NCBI RefSeq assembly: GCF_024347355.1
Contig: NZ_AP025465.1
Span: forward strand, 2,108,001 to 2,172,000
Direction: 5' to 3'
From: Vibrio chagasii
GTDB taxonomy: Bacteria > Pseudomonadota > Gammaproteobacteria > Enterobacterales > Vibrionaceae
DNA: 64,000 nt
Shown: piece after piece, positions 1 through 7,850 of the stretch
Layout: every line of letters begins with the position of its first letter
Numbering within the stretch: position 1 is the first letter of the stretch
Position numbers and translations under genes: made by a program
The notes under the pieces: model-generated
Seen by the model: only the letters and a program-made list of their open reading frames with translations
Database searches by the model: none
What the model was told of the DNA's origin: nothing

Positions 1-1927
1 CAGAGCGGGTAACTACTTACCCTCGCTTTCGATGGTTTCTCTGGATATCGAATGTTCAGAAAAAGGCGTGCTCTACTCTATTGGTTTAGACAGCCCGATG
101 GACAGCCGAGTGATCATGATTGGGGAGCCACAACAAGCCGAAACCAAGATCCAGTGGGTCGCTAATGAGAAAGCACTGCTCGAAGCGATGATCGCATGGT
201 TCTCTGAATTTGACCCCGACATCATCATTGGTTGGAATGTCATTGACTTCGATTTTAGGCTCTTACACAAGCGGGCGGAATGGAATGAGGTAAAGCTCAA
301 TATCGGTCGAGACAATCAACCTAGCTTCTTCCGTAGCTCAGCACAAAGCCAACAGGGCTTTATTACTATTCCAGGGCGTGTCGTTTTGGATGGCATCGAT
401 ATGCTGAAAACAGCAACCTACCACTTCAGATCTTGGTCGCTTGAATCAGTCTCACGCGAACTACTTGGTGAAGGTAAGGATATTCATAACGTTCATGACC
501 GCATGGATGAGATTAATCGAATGTTCAAGTTCGATAAGCCCTCACTGGCTAAGTACAACCTGCAAGACTGTGTGTTGGTAAATCGAATCTTCGAACACAC
601 CCACCTACTCGATTTCGTTATAGAGCGCTCTCGCTTGACCGGAGTTGAGCTAGACCGTGTTGGCGGATCTGTTGCAGCCTTTACCAATTTATATTTACCT
701 CAGATACACAGAGCAGGTTATGTTGCCCCGAACCTAGAGCCAGAGAACTGGATTGCTAGCCCCGGAGGCTATGTGATGGACTCAATTCCTAACCTGTATG
801 ACTCCGTTCTGGTGCTCGACTTCAAAAGCCTATACCCGTCCATCATTCGTTCATTTTTGATTGACCCTATGGGGTTAATCGAAGGGTTGAAATTGGAAAT
901 CGGCCCAGCTGAAAACCAAGCCGTTGATGGCTTTCGCGGTGGGCAATTTCACCGCACCAAACACTTTTTACCAGAGATGATCGAAAACCTTTGGGCTGCT
1001 CGTGACGTCGCAAAGAAGAACAACGAAAAAGCCTTCTCTCAAGCCATTAAGATCATTATGAACTCTTTCTACGGCGTGTTAGGTTCCTCTGGCTGCCGCT
1101 TCTTTGATACTCGATTGGCGTCATCAATCACGATGCGTGGTCATGAAATCATGAAACAAACCAAGGTTCTGATCGAAGACAAGGGCTACCAAGTAATTTA
1201 TGGGGATACCGATTCGACTTTCGTTTCCCTCAATGGCAGTTATGACCAAGATCAAGCCGACGAGATTGGCCATCAACTGGTCGCTTATATTAACAACTGG
1301 TGGACTGAGCACCTAAAAGAGACCTATAACCTGACCTCAATTCTTGAATTAGAATACGAGACCCACTATCGAAAATTCCTGATGCCAACCATTCGTGGTT
1401 CGGAAACAGGCTCGAAGAAGCGCTATGCCGGTTTAATCAACCAAGGCGACCAAGAGAAGATCATTTTCAAAGGGCTTGAGAGCGCGCGAACAGACTGGAC
1501 ACCACTCGCGCAACAGTTCCAACAAACCTTGTATGAAATGGTCTTCCACGACCAAGACCCAACCGACTACGTCAGACAGTTTGTTGATGAGACTTCAGCA
1601 GGTAAGCATGACGACTTGCTGGTTTACCAAAAGCGCCTGCGTCGCAAGTTGCATGAGTACCAAAAGAACATTCCGCCACAAGTTCGGGCTGCCAGAATGG
1701 CTGATGAGGTCAATGCAAAACTAGGGCGCCCACTTCAGTACCAAAACAAAGGACGTATTGAATACTTGATTACCTTGAATGGCCCAGAGCCCAAAGAGTA
1801 TTTGAAGAGTGGTATCGATTATCAGCATTACATCGATAAGCAGATTAAGCCGGTGGCAGAAGCAATCTTGCCTTTCATTGGTTTAGATTTTGAGAGAGTC
1901 AGTGGGCAGCAATTAGGCTTATTCTAA
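1..1927 (+). CDS. polB: DNA polymerase II, 5' end cut by window
   Basis: This is the 3' part of a family B DNA polymerase used in SOS-induced lesion bypass and replication restart. The reading frame is open from base 2, so the first ~150 residues lie outside the window and the ATG at 32 is internal. Visible motifs in order are the exonuclease I DIE (LDIECSEKG), ExoII (NVIDFDFRLL), ExoIII (YNLQDCVLV), polymerase motif A (LDFKSLYPSII), motif B (KIIMNSFYGVLGS) and motif C (YGDTDST). All catalytic acids are present in both active sites. The protein ends in QQLGLF, a sliding-clamp binding QLxLF box, as in E. coli Pol II. A bidirectional terminator follows. The family assignment is certain; only the N-terminus is unseen. 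Confidence 0.96.
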   Translation, partial: RAGNYLPSLSMVSLDIECSEKGVLYSIGLDSPMDSRVIMIGEPQQAETKIQWVANEKALLEAMIAWFSEFDPDIIIGWNVIDFDFRLLHKRAEWNEVKLNIGRDNQPSFFRSSAQSQQGFITIPGRVVLDGIDMLKTATYHFRSWSLESVSRELLGEGKDIHNVHDRMDEINRMFKFDKPSLAKYNLQDCVLVNRIFEHTHLLDFVIERSRLTGVELDRVGGSVAAFTNLYLPQIHRAGYVAPNLEPENWIASPGGYVMDSIPNLYDSVLVLDFKSLYPSIIRSFLIDPMGLIEGLKLEIGPAENQAVDGFRGGQFHRTKHFLPEMIENLWAARDVAKKNNEKAFSQAIKIIMNSFYGVLGSSGCRFFDTRLASSITMRGHEIMKQTKVLIEDKGYQVIYGDTDSTFVSLNGSYDQDQADEIGHQLVAYINNWWTEHLKETYNLTSILELEYETHYRKFLMPTIRGSETGSKKRYAGLINQGDQEKIIFKGLESARTDWTPLAQQFQQTLYEMVFHDQDPTDYVRQFVDETSAGKHDDLLVYQKRLRRKLHEYQKNIPPQVRAARMADEVNAKLGRPLQYQNKGRIEYLITLNGPEPKEYLKSGIDYQHYIDKQIKPVAEAILPFIGLDFERVSGQQLGLF

Positions 1928-1954
1928 GATTCGTATCGAGGTTCAATCAAAACA

Positions 1955-1990
1955 AAAAAGCAGAGGAATGTTCAATTCGCTCTGCTTTTT
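1955..1990. terminator. Bidirectional terminator between polB and the nucleotidyltransferase gene
   Basis: Arms AAAAAGCAGAG (1955-1965) and CTCTGCTTTTT (1980-1990) are perfect complements with a 14-nt loop. The A tract and T tract let it serve both convergent genes. Confidence 0.8.
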
Positions 1991-2011
1991 ATATCTGTAG
2001 GTTGCGAAGTT

Positions 2012-2794
2012 CTATCCGATTCGAAACTCTGTTTTCTGATATTGCTTAACCAGCCATTCCCCAAACCCATCCAGAATGCCGATCACTGAACGTTTCGGAA
2101 TCGGTCGGCCTGAAAGCAATATACCCAGTCGTTGGATTTCGACCTCTCTGTCTGGGTGATACTTCAAGAACTGCTGACCACAAGCAACGGGGTTATCAAA
2201 CCAATACTTATCACGGTACATCACCAAAGAGTAGCTTGCTCGTAGCAGCTTCTTGGCGATGATCACTTGCGCTGAGACTTGCTGTTCAGGCGTTGTTGCT
2301 CGCGCAATTTTGTTTCGATATACCGCTAACCAGTTTTCAACGTCCATATTCCAATGCTTGGCTATTTCCCAACTAGTTTCGAAATCACCATAACAATCTG
2401 ATAAGTCTTCACCGTATACACACACCGACAGGTGCTTGAGCATAAAACCCCACGTGAAGATATTGTCGAAGTCGACCACTTCACTCACCAATGTGGTTTT
2501 TATTGCCACTTGAGTGACCTGTGGGGAGCTCTTTTGGAAGCGCCATTTAATGGTGTTTAACAGCGTAGTTCGCTGCTCAGGAAACGGACGGTGTGTCACC
2601 ACAACCACGTCAAGATTTGAGCGACCGGCTACCGCTTGCTTGCGAGCAACACTGCCATAAATATAGACACTGTGAAGATTAGAACCCAGCCCACCTTTTA
2701 AGAAGGTAATCAGATCGTTAACCACAGGTTGAAATTCGGGTTGAAAAGGCTGTGTAGGGTCAATAACAGGTAACTGCATAGGTCGTTTCGGCAA
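2012..2794 (-). CDS. Nucleotidyltransferase-fold protein with altered DxD
   Basis: This 260-residue protein has an N-terminal polymerase-beta-type nucleotidyltransferase signature, IYGSVARKQ (about residue 45), followed by SNLDVVVV. The rest is helical and resembles the accessory region of aminoglycoside adenylyltransferases (AadA / DUF4111-like). In active members the second motif is normally SD-x-D; here the first aspartate is Asn (S-N-L-D), so one metal ligand appears lost. The second Asp is kept. It stands alone between polB and efpL on the opposite strand, with no antitoxin-like partner and no mobile-element remnant beside it. Candidate roles are an aminoglycoside- or metabolite-modifying enzyme, or a degenerate relative. 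The fold call is solid; substrate and activity are unknown. Confidence 0.7.
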   Translation of the reverse strand: MPKRPMQLPVIDPTQPFQPEFQPVVNDLITFLKGGLGSNLHSVYIYGSVARKQAVAGRSNLDVVVVTHRPFPEQRTTLLNTIKWRFQKSSPQVTQVAIKTTLVSEVVDFDNIFTWGFMLKHLSVCVYGEDLSDCYGDFETSWEIAKHWNMDVENWLAVYRNKIARATTPEQQVSAQVIIAKKLLRASYSLVMYRDKYWFDNPVACGQQFLKYHPDREVEIQRLGILLSGRPIPKRSVIGILDGFGEWLVKQYQKTEFRIG

Positions 2795-2916
2795 ATAAAA
2801 TCATGATTTAACTGTGACTCTATGATCGCTTAGGTGACTTTATGATTCAAGCTATTCCTATTTATAGCATCTCCGAGATATAATCAGCGGATAGACCCAC
2901 TAAGGACAAACACAAA

Positions 2917-3486
2917 ATGCCTAGAGCAAGTGAAATTAAAAAAGGTTTTGCTATCACAGTAGAAAGCAAAACAGTCATTGTTAAAGATATCGAAGTAACA
3001 ACACCAGGTGGCCGTGGCGGTCAAAAGATTTACCGTTTCCGTGGTAACGACGTAGCAACTGGCGTTAAAACTGAAGTTCGCCACAAGGCTGACGAAATCG
3101 TTGAAACGATCGATGTAACAAAGCGTGCAGTAATGTTCTCTTACGTTGATGGCAACGAGTACATCTTCATGGACAACGAAGATTACACACAATTCATCTT
3201 CAACGGTGAAACTATCGAAGACGAACTACTGTTCATCAACGAAGACACTCAAGGTATGTACGCTATCCTTATCGACGGCAACGCAGCAACACTTGAGCTA
3301 CCAACGTCTGTTGAGCTAGTTATCGAAGAGACTGACCCTTCAATCAAAGGTGCATCAGCGTCTGCTCGTACTAAGCCTGCTCGTCTTTCTACAGGTCTGA
3401 CTATCCAAGTACCTGAGTACATCGCGACTGGCGACAAAGTAGTAGTAAACACTGCTGAACGTAAATACATGAACCGCGCAAGCTAA
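2917..3486 (+). CDS. efpL: EF-P-like translation factor EfpL (YeiP)
   Basis: EfpL is an EF-P paralogue that binds the ribosomal E site and relieves stalling at polyproline and other difficult motifs. The 189-residue length, the MPRASEIKKG start, the SYVDGNEYIFMD segment and the GASASARTKPA..STGL..QVPEY block match E. coli YeiP throughout. The three beta-barrel domains of the family fit the length. The domain-I loop reads TPGGRGGQK and places Arg at residue 33, where EF-P carries the modified Lys34, so this paralogue should need no lysylation. The start follows a clear upstream gap. The next gene begins 10 nt downstream, so the two are probably co-transcribed. Confidence 0.95.
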   Translation: MPRASEIKKGFAITVESKTVIVKDIEVTTPGGRGGQKIYRFRGNDVATGVKTEVRHKADEIVETIDVTKRAVMFSYVDGNEYIFMDNEDYTQFIFNGETIEDELLFINEDTQGMYAILIDGNAATLELPTSVELVIEETDPSIKGASASARTKPARLSTGLTIQVPEYIATGDKVVVNTAERKYMNRAS

Positions 3487-3496
3487 GATACTTATT

Positions 3497-3826
3497 ATGA
3501 CCGAAGCTAACGACCTAATGTCTTATGACGACGCAATTGATACTGCATACGACATCTTCCTAGAGATGGCACCCGATAACCTTGAACCTGCAGATGTGAT
3601 TCTATTCACGGCTCAGTTTGAAGACCGTGGCGCTGCAGAGCTTGTTGAAACAGGTGATGATTGGGTTGAACATGTTGGCTTTGAAGTCGACAAAGAAATC
3701 TACGCAGAAGTGCGCATTGGTCTTGTGAATGAAGCTGATGACGTTCTAGACGACGTATTTGCTCGCATGCTAATCAGCCGTGACCCAGAGCATAAGTTCT
3801 GTCACATGCTGTGGAAGCGCGACTAA
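3497..3826 (+). CDS. YciU/HI1450 family acidic protein (DUF440)
   Basis: This is a small, very acidic 109-residue protein rich in Asp and Glu (for example DNLEPADVILFTAQFEDRGAAELVE). It matches the DUF440 family of H. influenzae HI1450 and E. coli YciU, described as possible double-stranded DNA mimics. It starts 10 nt after efpL and is followed by a strong terminator, so the two form a small operon. The family has no firmly established reaction. A regulatory or DNA-mimic role is an inference from structure and charge in relatives. Confidence 0.85.
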   Translation: MTEANDLMSYDDAIDTAYDIFLEMAPDNLEPADVILFTAQFEDRGAAELVETGDDWVEHVGFEVDKEIYAEVRIGLVNEADDVLDDVFARMLISRDPEHKFCHMLWKRD

Positions 3827-3887
3827 TACGACTGCTGGCGCTCAACTTCATGAGTAAACAAGCACTCATGTAAACGAGTTAAAAATC

Positions 3888-3915
3888 TAGCCGAGCCACT
3901 TGCTCGGCTATTTTT
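3888..3915 (+). terminator. Terminator of the efpL operon
   Basis: Arms TAGCCGAGC (3888-3896) and GCTCGGCTA (3902-3910) pair around a 5-nt loop and are followed by TTTTT. Confidence 0.88.
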
Positions 3916-3973
3916 ATCACGCTACTTCCTTGCATGAGAACTCTCTTTCTTTATCAACTTTATATTCACTGAT

Positions 3974-4456
3974 ATGACCAAAGCAAAAACAGACACACAA
4001 TCCAAAGGCTATGCTTGCATTGGCCTAGTTAACCCAAAGACGCCTGAAAACGTAGGCTCTGTAATGCGAGCGGCTGGCTGCTACGGCGCTAACTCTGTGT
4101 TCTACACAGGCACACGATACGATCATGCGCGAAAATTCCATACCGACACCAAAGAGAAGCATTTAGAGCTGCCACTGATTGGTGTTGAAGAGCTGAAAGA
4201 CATTATTCCAGTAGGCTGCGTGCCTGTGGCCGTTGATCTGATTGAAGGTGCGAAGCCTCTACCGGATTACAAACACCCACCACGCGCGTTTTATATTTTT
4301 GGCCCAGAAGATGGCACGCTAAAGAAAGAGATCACTGATTTCTGCCGCGACACGATTTACGTTCCAACCAATGGTTGTATGAACCTCGCTGCATCTGTGA
4401 ACGTGGTGCTTTACGACCGCTTGGCGAAGGGTGATAACTTTTCGAATCATAAGTAG
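3974..4456 (+). CDS. SpoU/TrmH-family RNA 2'-O-methyltransferase
   Basis: This is a minimal 160-residue SPOUT-class RNA methyltransferase that uses SAM to methylate a ribose 2'-OH. All three SpoU motifs are present: NVGSVMRAAGCYGA (motif 1, with the catalytic Arg), FYIFGPEDGTL (motif 2) and YVPTNGCMNLAASVNVVLYD (motif 3, the knot that binds SAM). It lacks the N-terminal substrate-binding domain of TrmH or RlmB and is close in size to TrmL. The motif spacing does not let me decide between tRNA and rRNA targets. It is a single gene. The ATG at 3974 has only a weak ribosome binding site. Confidence 0.88.
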   Translation: MTKAKTDTQSKGYACIGLVNPKTPENVGSVMRAAGCYGANSVFYTGTRYDHARKFHTDTKEKHLELPLIGVEELKDIIPVGCVPVAVDLIEGAKPLPDYKHPPRAFYIFGPEDGTLKKEITDFCRDTIYVPTNGCMNLAASVNVVLYDRLAKGDNFSNHK

Positions 4457-4457
4457 A

Positions 4458-4585
4458 AGATACGAGATACGAGATACGAACAGATTATAGATGCGCGTAA
4501 ACGAGATAAGAGATGCGAAGAGCACGCTTACTGCGTTTATGGCAGCATGCTTTCGATACTCGATTACTCGCATCCCGCACCTTCT
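4458..4585. repeat. Degenerate AGATACG-type intergenic repeat
   Basis: Three perfect tandem AGATACG units lie at 4458-4478. Looser relatives follow (ACGAGATAAGAGATGCGA near 4500-4517). The far side carries roughly inverted copies (ACTCGATTACTCGCATCCCG near 4558-4577), so the transcript could fold. No gene is visible here. Confidence 0.5.
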
Positions 4586-4600
4586 ATTTGCTTAGATGTA

Positions 4601-4629
4601 AAAAAACCTGCTCAATGAGCAGGTTTTTT
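4601..4629. terminator. Bidirectional terminator, convergent methyltransferase and rluB genes
   Basis: Arms AAAAAACCTGCTC (4601-4613) and GAGCAGGTTTTTT (4617-4629) are a perfect 13-bp palindrome with a 3-nt loop. The A and T tracts suit both directions. Confidence 0.93.
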
Positions 4630-4680
4630 AGTATTCAGAGCTTTAAGACAATAAAGCTTTAAGCTTAAGAAGTCATGTAA

Positions 4681-5712
4681 TTACTGACGTGTTCTTGGCT
4701 TAGCTGGTTTAGCCGGACGACCATTGTTCATCTTTGGCTTGCTTTTGTTAGCCTGAGGCTTGCCTTTTGCTGCTGGTGCACTGCGACCTGAATCAGGTGT
4801 TGTAGTACCACGAGTAGCTGGCTTCTTACGTTTAGCTTGGTTGCTACGGCCTTTTGGCGCATTTGCGCGCTCTTCGTGACGCTTAACAGCGCGACGAATT
4901 TTCTGGCTACGAGAACGCTCACGCTTGCGAGAAGTGTTTGAAGGATCAAGGTCCAACAGTGTCTCTTTCTCTGGCTTAAGTTCTACAAGCTCACGCAGGT
5001 AGTTTACTTCTTGAAGATCTAGCTCTTTCCAACCGCCACGAGGCAGTTTCTTGTCAAGGTAGATATCACCGTAACGTACACGCTTCAAGCGGCTTACTGT
5101 TGTTTCTTGTGATTCCCAAAGACGACGAACCTCACGGTTACGACCTTCGTTAATCGCTACGTAGAAAGTATGGTTCATACCTTCACCACCAGCGTAAACC
5201 ACATCTTCGAAACGAGCCATGCCGTCTTCTAGTTCAACACCGCGCACAAGGTTCTTAACCTTCTGTTCAGTAACTTCACCAAATACACGTACTAGGTACT
5301 CACGCTCAACCTGACGGCTTGGGTGCATTAGACGGTTTGCAAGTTCACCATCGGTAGTGAAAAGCAAAAGACCAGACGTGTTCGCATCAAGACGACCAAC
5401 CGAAATCCAACGAGAACCACGGATCTTAGGTAGACGATCGAAAACTGTGCGGCGACCTTCAGGATCATGACGAGTACATAGCTCACCTTCAGGTTTGTAG
5501 TAAGCAAGTACACGACAAACCACTTCTTCAGACGCTTTACCTGAAACAGTATGGCCATCGATACGGATCACTGAGTTCTCGTCTTCAAGACGCTCGCCCA
5601 GTTTCGCAACTTGCCCGTTAACACTTACACGGCCAGATTTGATTAAACCTTCTAGTTCACGACGAGAACCGTGACCAGCTCGCGCTAAAACCTTCTGTAA
5701 TTTTTCGCTCAT
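4681..5712 (-). CDS. rluB: 23S rRNA pseudouridine synthase B
   Basis: RluB makes the pseudouridine at position 2605 of 23S rRNA (E. coli numbering). An N-terminal S4 RNA-binding domain ([19 protein letters not shown], residues ~8-60) precedes the RsuA-family catalytic domain. The active-site Asp lies in [14 protein letters not shown]. The last ~90 residues are a low-complexity Lys/Arg/Pro/Gly tail, a disordered basic extension common in Vibrio and likely to bind RNA non-specifically. The order yciV-yciO-rluB matches E. coli except that yciQ is absent. The length of 343 residues is slightly above the E. coli protein because of the tail. Confidence 0.93.
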   Translation of the reverse strand: MSEKLQKVLARAGHGSRRELEGLIKSGRVSVNGQVAKLGERLEDENSVIRIDGHTVSGKASEEVVCRVLAYYKPEGELCTRHDPEGRRTVFDRLPKIRGSRWISVGRLDANTSGLLLFTTDGELANRLMHPSRQVEREYLVRVFGEVTEQKVKNLVRGVELEDGMARFEDVVYAGGEGMNHTFYVAINEGRNREVRRLWESQETTVSRLKRVRYGDIYLDKKLPRGGWKELDLQEVNYLRELVELKPEKETLLDLDPSNTSRKRERSRSQKIRRAVKRHEERANAPKGRSNQAKRKKPATRGTTTPDSGRSAPAAKGKPQANKSKPKMNNGRPAKPAKPRTRQ

Positions 5713-5872
5713 TTACTCTTTTCTACCTAATTGTCGTCTTCACAGACGTCGAATGAATTTTTCGCGACCAAATCGCGGTCGCGTATTATCGCAAATTACC
5801 TGCCAAAAAGCACTTGTTATTTACTTATGGCAGGCGCTCTGTATCGTTACAGGCTGTTAACCAATAATGCGA

Positions 5873-6493
5873 TTATTCAAACGGCGCTGGATCACCGGCA
5901 CCACGGCGCAGAATGACAGCATCATCGTCGCTGAAGTCAATCACTGTGGTCGGTTGTTCACCTAAGTAGCCACCATTCAAAATAACATCAACAGCGTGTT
6001 CTAGGCTGTCGCGAATTTCTTCTGGATCCGACTCTGTTGTCTCATTACCCGGTAAGATAAGAGACGTAGACATCAATGGCTCACCCATCGCTTCTAACAG
6101 GTCTAGAGCGATCTTGTTGTCTGGTACACGAATACCAATGGTTTTACGTTTCGCGTTCATCAAACGCTTTGGCACTTCTTTGGTCGCTTTAAAAATAAAC
6201 GTATAAGCACCTGGCGTATGGGCCTTAAGCAGACGAAAAGCAACGTTATCTACGCGTGCATACAGTGACAGTTCAGACAAGTCACGGCATAACAGAGTGA
6301 AGTTATGCTTATCGTCGATACGACGAATCTTACAAATACGTTCTAGTGCTTGTTTGTTCTCAAGCTGACAACCCAGCGCATAGCCTGAGTCTGTTGGATA
6401 AACCACAACACCGCCATTACGAACAATCGCAACCGCTTGATTGATTAAACGTGCTTGTGGGTTATCTGGGTGTACATAAAAAAACTGGCTCAT
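5873..6493 (-). CDS. yciO: YciO/TsaC family (Sua5-YciO-YrdC) protein
   Basis: This is a 206-residue YrdC-fold protein. It has the conserved VVYPTDSGYALGC motif, the K-x-R element (KIRRIDDKHNFTLL), GAYTFIFKAT and the IGIRVPDN segment. TsaC/Sua5 members make threonylcarbamoyl-AMP for tRNA t6A37. The YciO branch has the same fold, but its physiological reaction is less certain. The location between yciV and rluB identifies this as YciO rather than TsaC. A 55-nt gap separates it from yciV, so the two probably share a transcript. Confidence 0.92.
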   Translation of the reverse strand: MSQFFYVHPDNPQARLINQAVAIVRNGGVVVYPTDSGYALGCQLENKQALERICKIRRIDDKHNFTLLCRDLSELSLYARVDNVAFRLLKAHTPGAYTFIFKATKEVPKRLMNAKRKTIGIRVPDNKIALDLLEAMGEPLMSTSLILPGNETTESDPEEIRDSLEHAVDVILNGGYLGEQPTTVIDFSDDDAVILRRGAGDPAPFE

Positions 6494-6548
6494 TATTGAT
6501 CCTCGTTATCGAATCTCTCGACTCTATCATCAGAAGGAGCTGCTTCAC

Positions 6549-7418
6549 TTAGATACTGACATCGCTATCAGATGGTGAAACCGTTTGAAACTCCCAATCT
6601 TTCCATACTTCTTCGACCCCAGAAGGTAGCCAGAGATTGCGTCCAAGTTCCATCCAAGGAGATGGATAATGGAAGTCACTGCCTTGGGAGGCTAATAGTT
6701 TGTATTGTATAGCATAATCCGCAAGAGTGCGTCTTTCTTGTTGTGCTTGTTGAGGTTGTGCCACTTCCATCGCGTCGCCTTTTGCCTCAACAAATGCAGT
6801 CAGTAGGCGCTTAACCCACTTAGCAGTAAAACCATATCGGCCTGGGTGCGCTAATACCGCTTGCCCACCAGCGGCGTGAATGGCCGTGACAGCATCACTC
6901 ATTGAGCACCAAGTTGGTGGCACGTAACCCGGGTTATTGCGAGTAAGAAACTTTTTGAACACTTGCTGCATGGTTTTCGCATAACCGTTATCGACTAGCC
7001 ACTTAGCAAAATGGGCGCGAGTGATCGGTGCATCGCCAGCAATCAACTTAACCTCTTCTAATACCCCTTCGCGTGTTGCTTTCTCAAGGCGCTGGGCAAT
7101 CAGTTCGGCACGGCCAATACGGTGCTGCTTCTGTTGTTCAATAAGAGCTTTCAGCTCTGGTGACTCAGGGTCGACGTTTAAACCAACAATATGAATATCT
7201 TTGTTTTGCCATACTGTTGAGATTTCGATGCCATTTATCAGCTGAATAGGAAGATTGTTATCCGCAATATAGTTACGCGCTTCAGCAAGCCCATCCGTCG
7301 TATCATGATCTGTAATCGCTAACGCTTCGATGTTAAAGCTTAGCGCTCGGTCAATTAGCTCAGGTGGAGTAAGTCGGCCATCTGAGGCTGTTGTATGACT
7401 ATGTAGATCAATTCTCAT
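6549..7418 (-). CDS. yciV: PHP-domain phosphoesterase YciV/TrpH (RNase AM)
   Basis: The protein is a metal-dependent PHP phosphoesterase. E. coli YciV hydrolyses 3',5'-nucleoside bisphosphates and acts as a 5'-3' exonuclease in rRNA 5'-end maturation. The start is set at the Met of [14 protein letters not shown] (7418), which gives 289 residues. The longer open frame to 7481 would place a non-conserved leader in front of the metal-binding motif and run into the trp promoter. Metal ligands are visible in [34 protein letters not shown] and GSDFHYP. It diverges from trpL, the usual gamma-proteobacterial arrangement. Confidence 0.93.
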   Translation of the reverse strand: MRIDLHSHTTASDGRLTPPELIDRALSFNIEALAITDHDTTDGLAEARNYIADNNLPIQLINGIEISTVWQNKDIHIVGLNVDPESPELKALIEQQKQHRIGRAELIAQRLEKATREGVLEEVKLIAGDAPITRAHFAKWLVDNGYAKTMQQVFKKFLTRNNPGYVPPTWCSMSDAVTAIHAAGGQAVLAHPGRYGFTAKWVKRLLTAFVEAKGDAMEVAQPQQAQQERRTLADYAIQYKLLASQGSDFHYPSPWMELGRNLWLPSGVEEVWKDWEFQTVSPSDSDVSI

Positions 7419-7470
7419 ATATTCTTTTTCGTTGTTTTCAATTTTTATCGTTATATTTGTGTCAACACAC

Positions 7471-7503
7471 TTGACCCGCAAGCGGAAAACTAGTTAACTA
7501 GTA
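7471..7503 (+). promoter_or_regulatory. trp promoter with overlapping TrpR operator
   Basis: A -35 TTGACC (7471-7476) and a -10 TTAACT (7494-7499) are separated by 17 nt, the same spacing and -10 hexamer as the E. coli trp promoter. The -10 lies inside the palindrome CTAGTTAACTAG (7490-7501), in the context AACTAGTTAACTAGTACACA, nearly identical to the E. coli TrpR operator. A repressor bound here would block RNA polymerase directly. Confidence 0.93.
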
Positions 7504-7538
7504 CACAAATACGAAGTATCACATTTGATAGGTTCACC

Positions 7539-7664
7539 ATGTTACAAGAATTTAACCAAGACCATAAAGATAAAGTTTTAGAACTTTCTTCAGTAGAAGC
7601 AAGTTCAGAGCTTAATTGGTGGCGCACTTGGACAAGTTCTTGGTGGGCTAACGTATACTTCTAA
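7539..7664 (+). CDS. trpL: trp operon leader peptide
   Basis: This 41-codon peptide starts at ATG 7539 behind GATAGGTTCACC and ends ELNWWRTWTSSWWANVYF. Five of its last fifteen residues are Trp (codons 27, 28, 31, 35 and 36). It lies between the trp promoter and a strong hairpin with a T tract. Translation of the Trp run should couple charged tRNA-Trp supply to termination. The run of Trp codons leaves little doubt. Confidence 0.95.
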   Translation: MLQEFNQDHKDKVLELSSVEASSELNWWRTWTSSWWANVYF

Positions 7665-7724
7665 TTAAACAGTTTGTTTATAAAAAAGTTATCACTAAGC
7701 CCGCTTCCATAGCGGGCTTTTTAA
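7643..7724 (+). terminator. trp attenuator with candidate antiterminator strand
   Basis: The terminator pairs AAGCCCGCT (7697-7705) with AGCGGGCTT (7711-7719), then a short T run. GTGGGCT (7643-7649), which spans trpL codons 35-37, can pair with AGCCCGC (7698-7704) and would prevent the terminator. The terminator is clear. The antiterminator pairing is my inference from complementarity. Confidence 0.85.
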
Positions 7725-7850
7725 TTTGTCGAACATCTCACATTCAACTGACTAACAAATCATCGAATTGACCATATTCTAGATTGGGTGAAAGGTATCT
7801 TTATGCGACTATGTACGGCAGGAAATTTAAAGAATCATAAAGGAGGTCTT

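Noticed and set aside
1476..1724. 82-codon frame inside polB
   Set aside because: Shadow frame; the polB reading frame is intact and conserved across it.
5731..5916. 61-codon frame between rluB and yciO
   Set aside because: It overlaps the yciO 3' end on the other strand and has no recognisable motif; likely chance.
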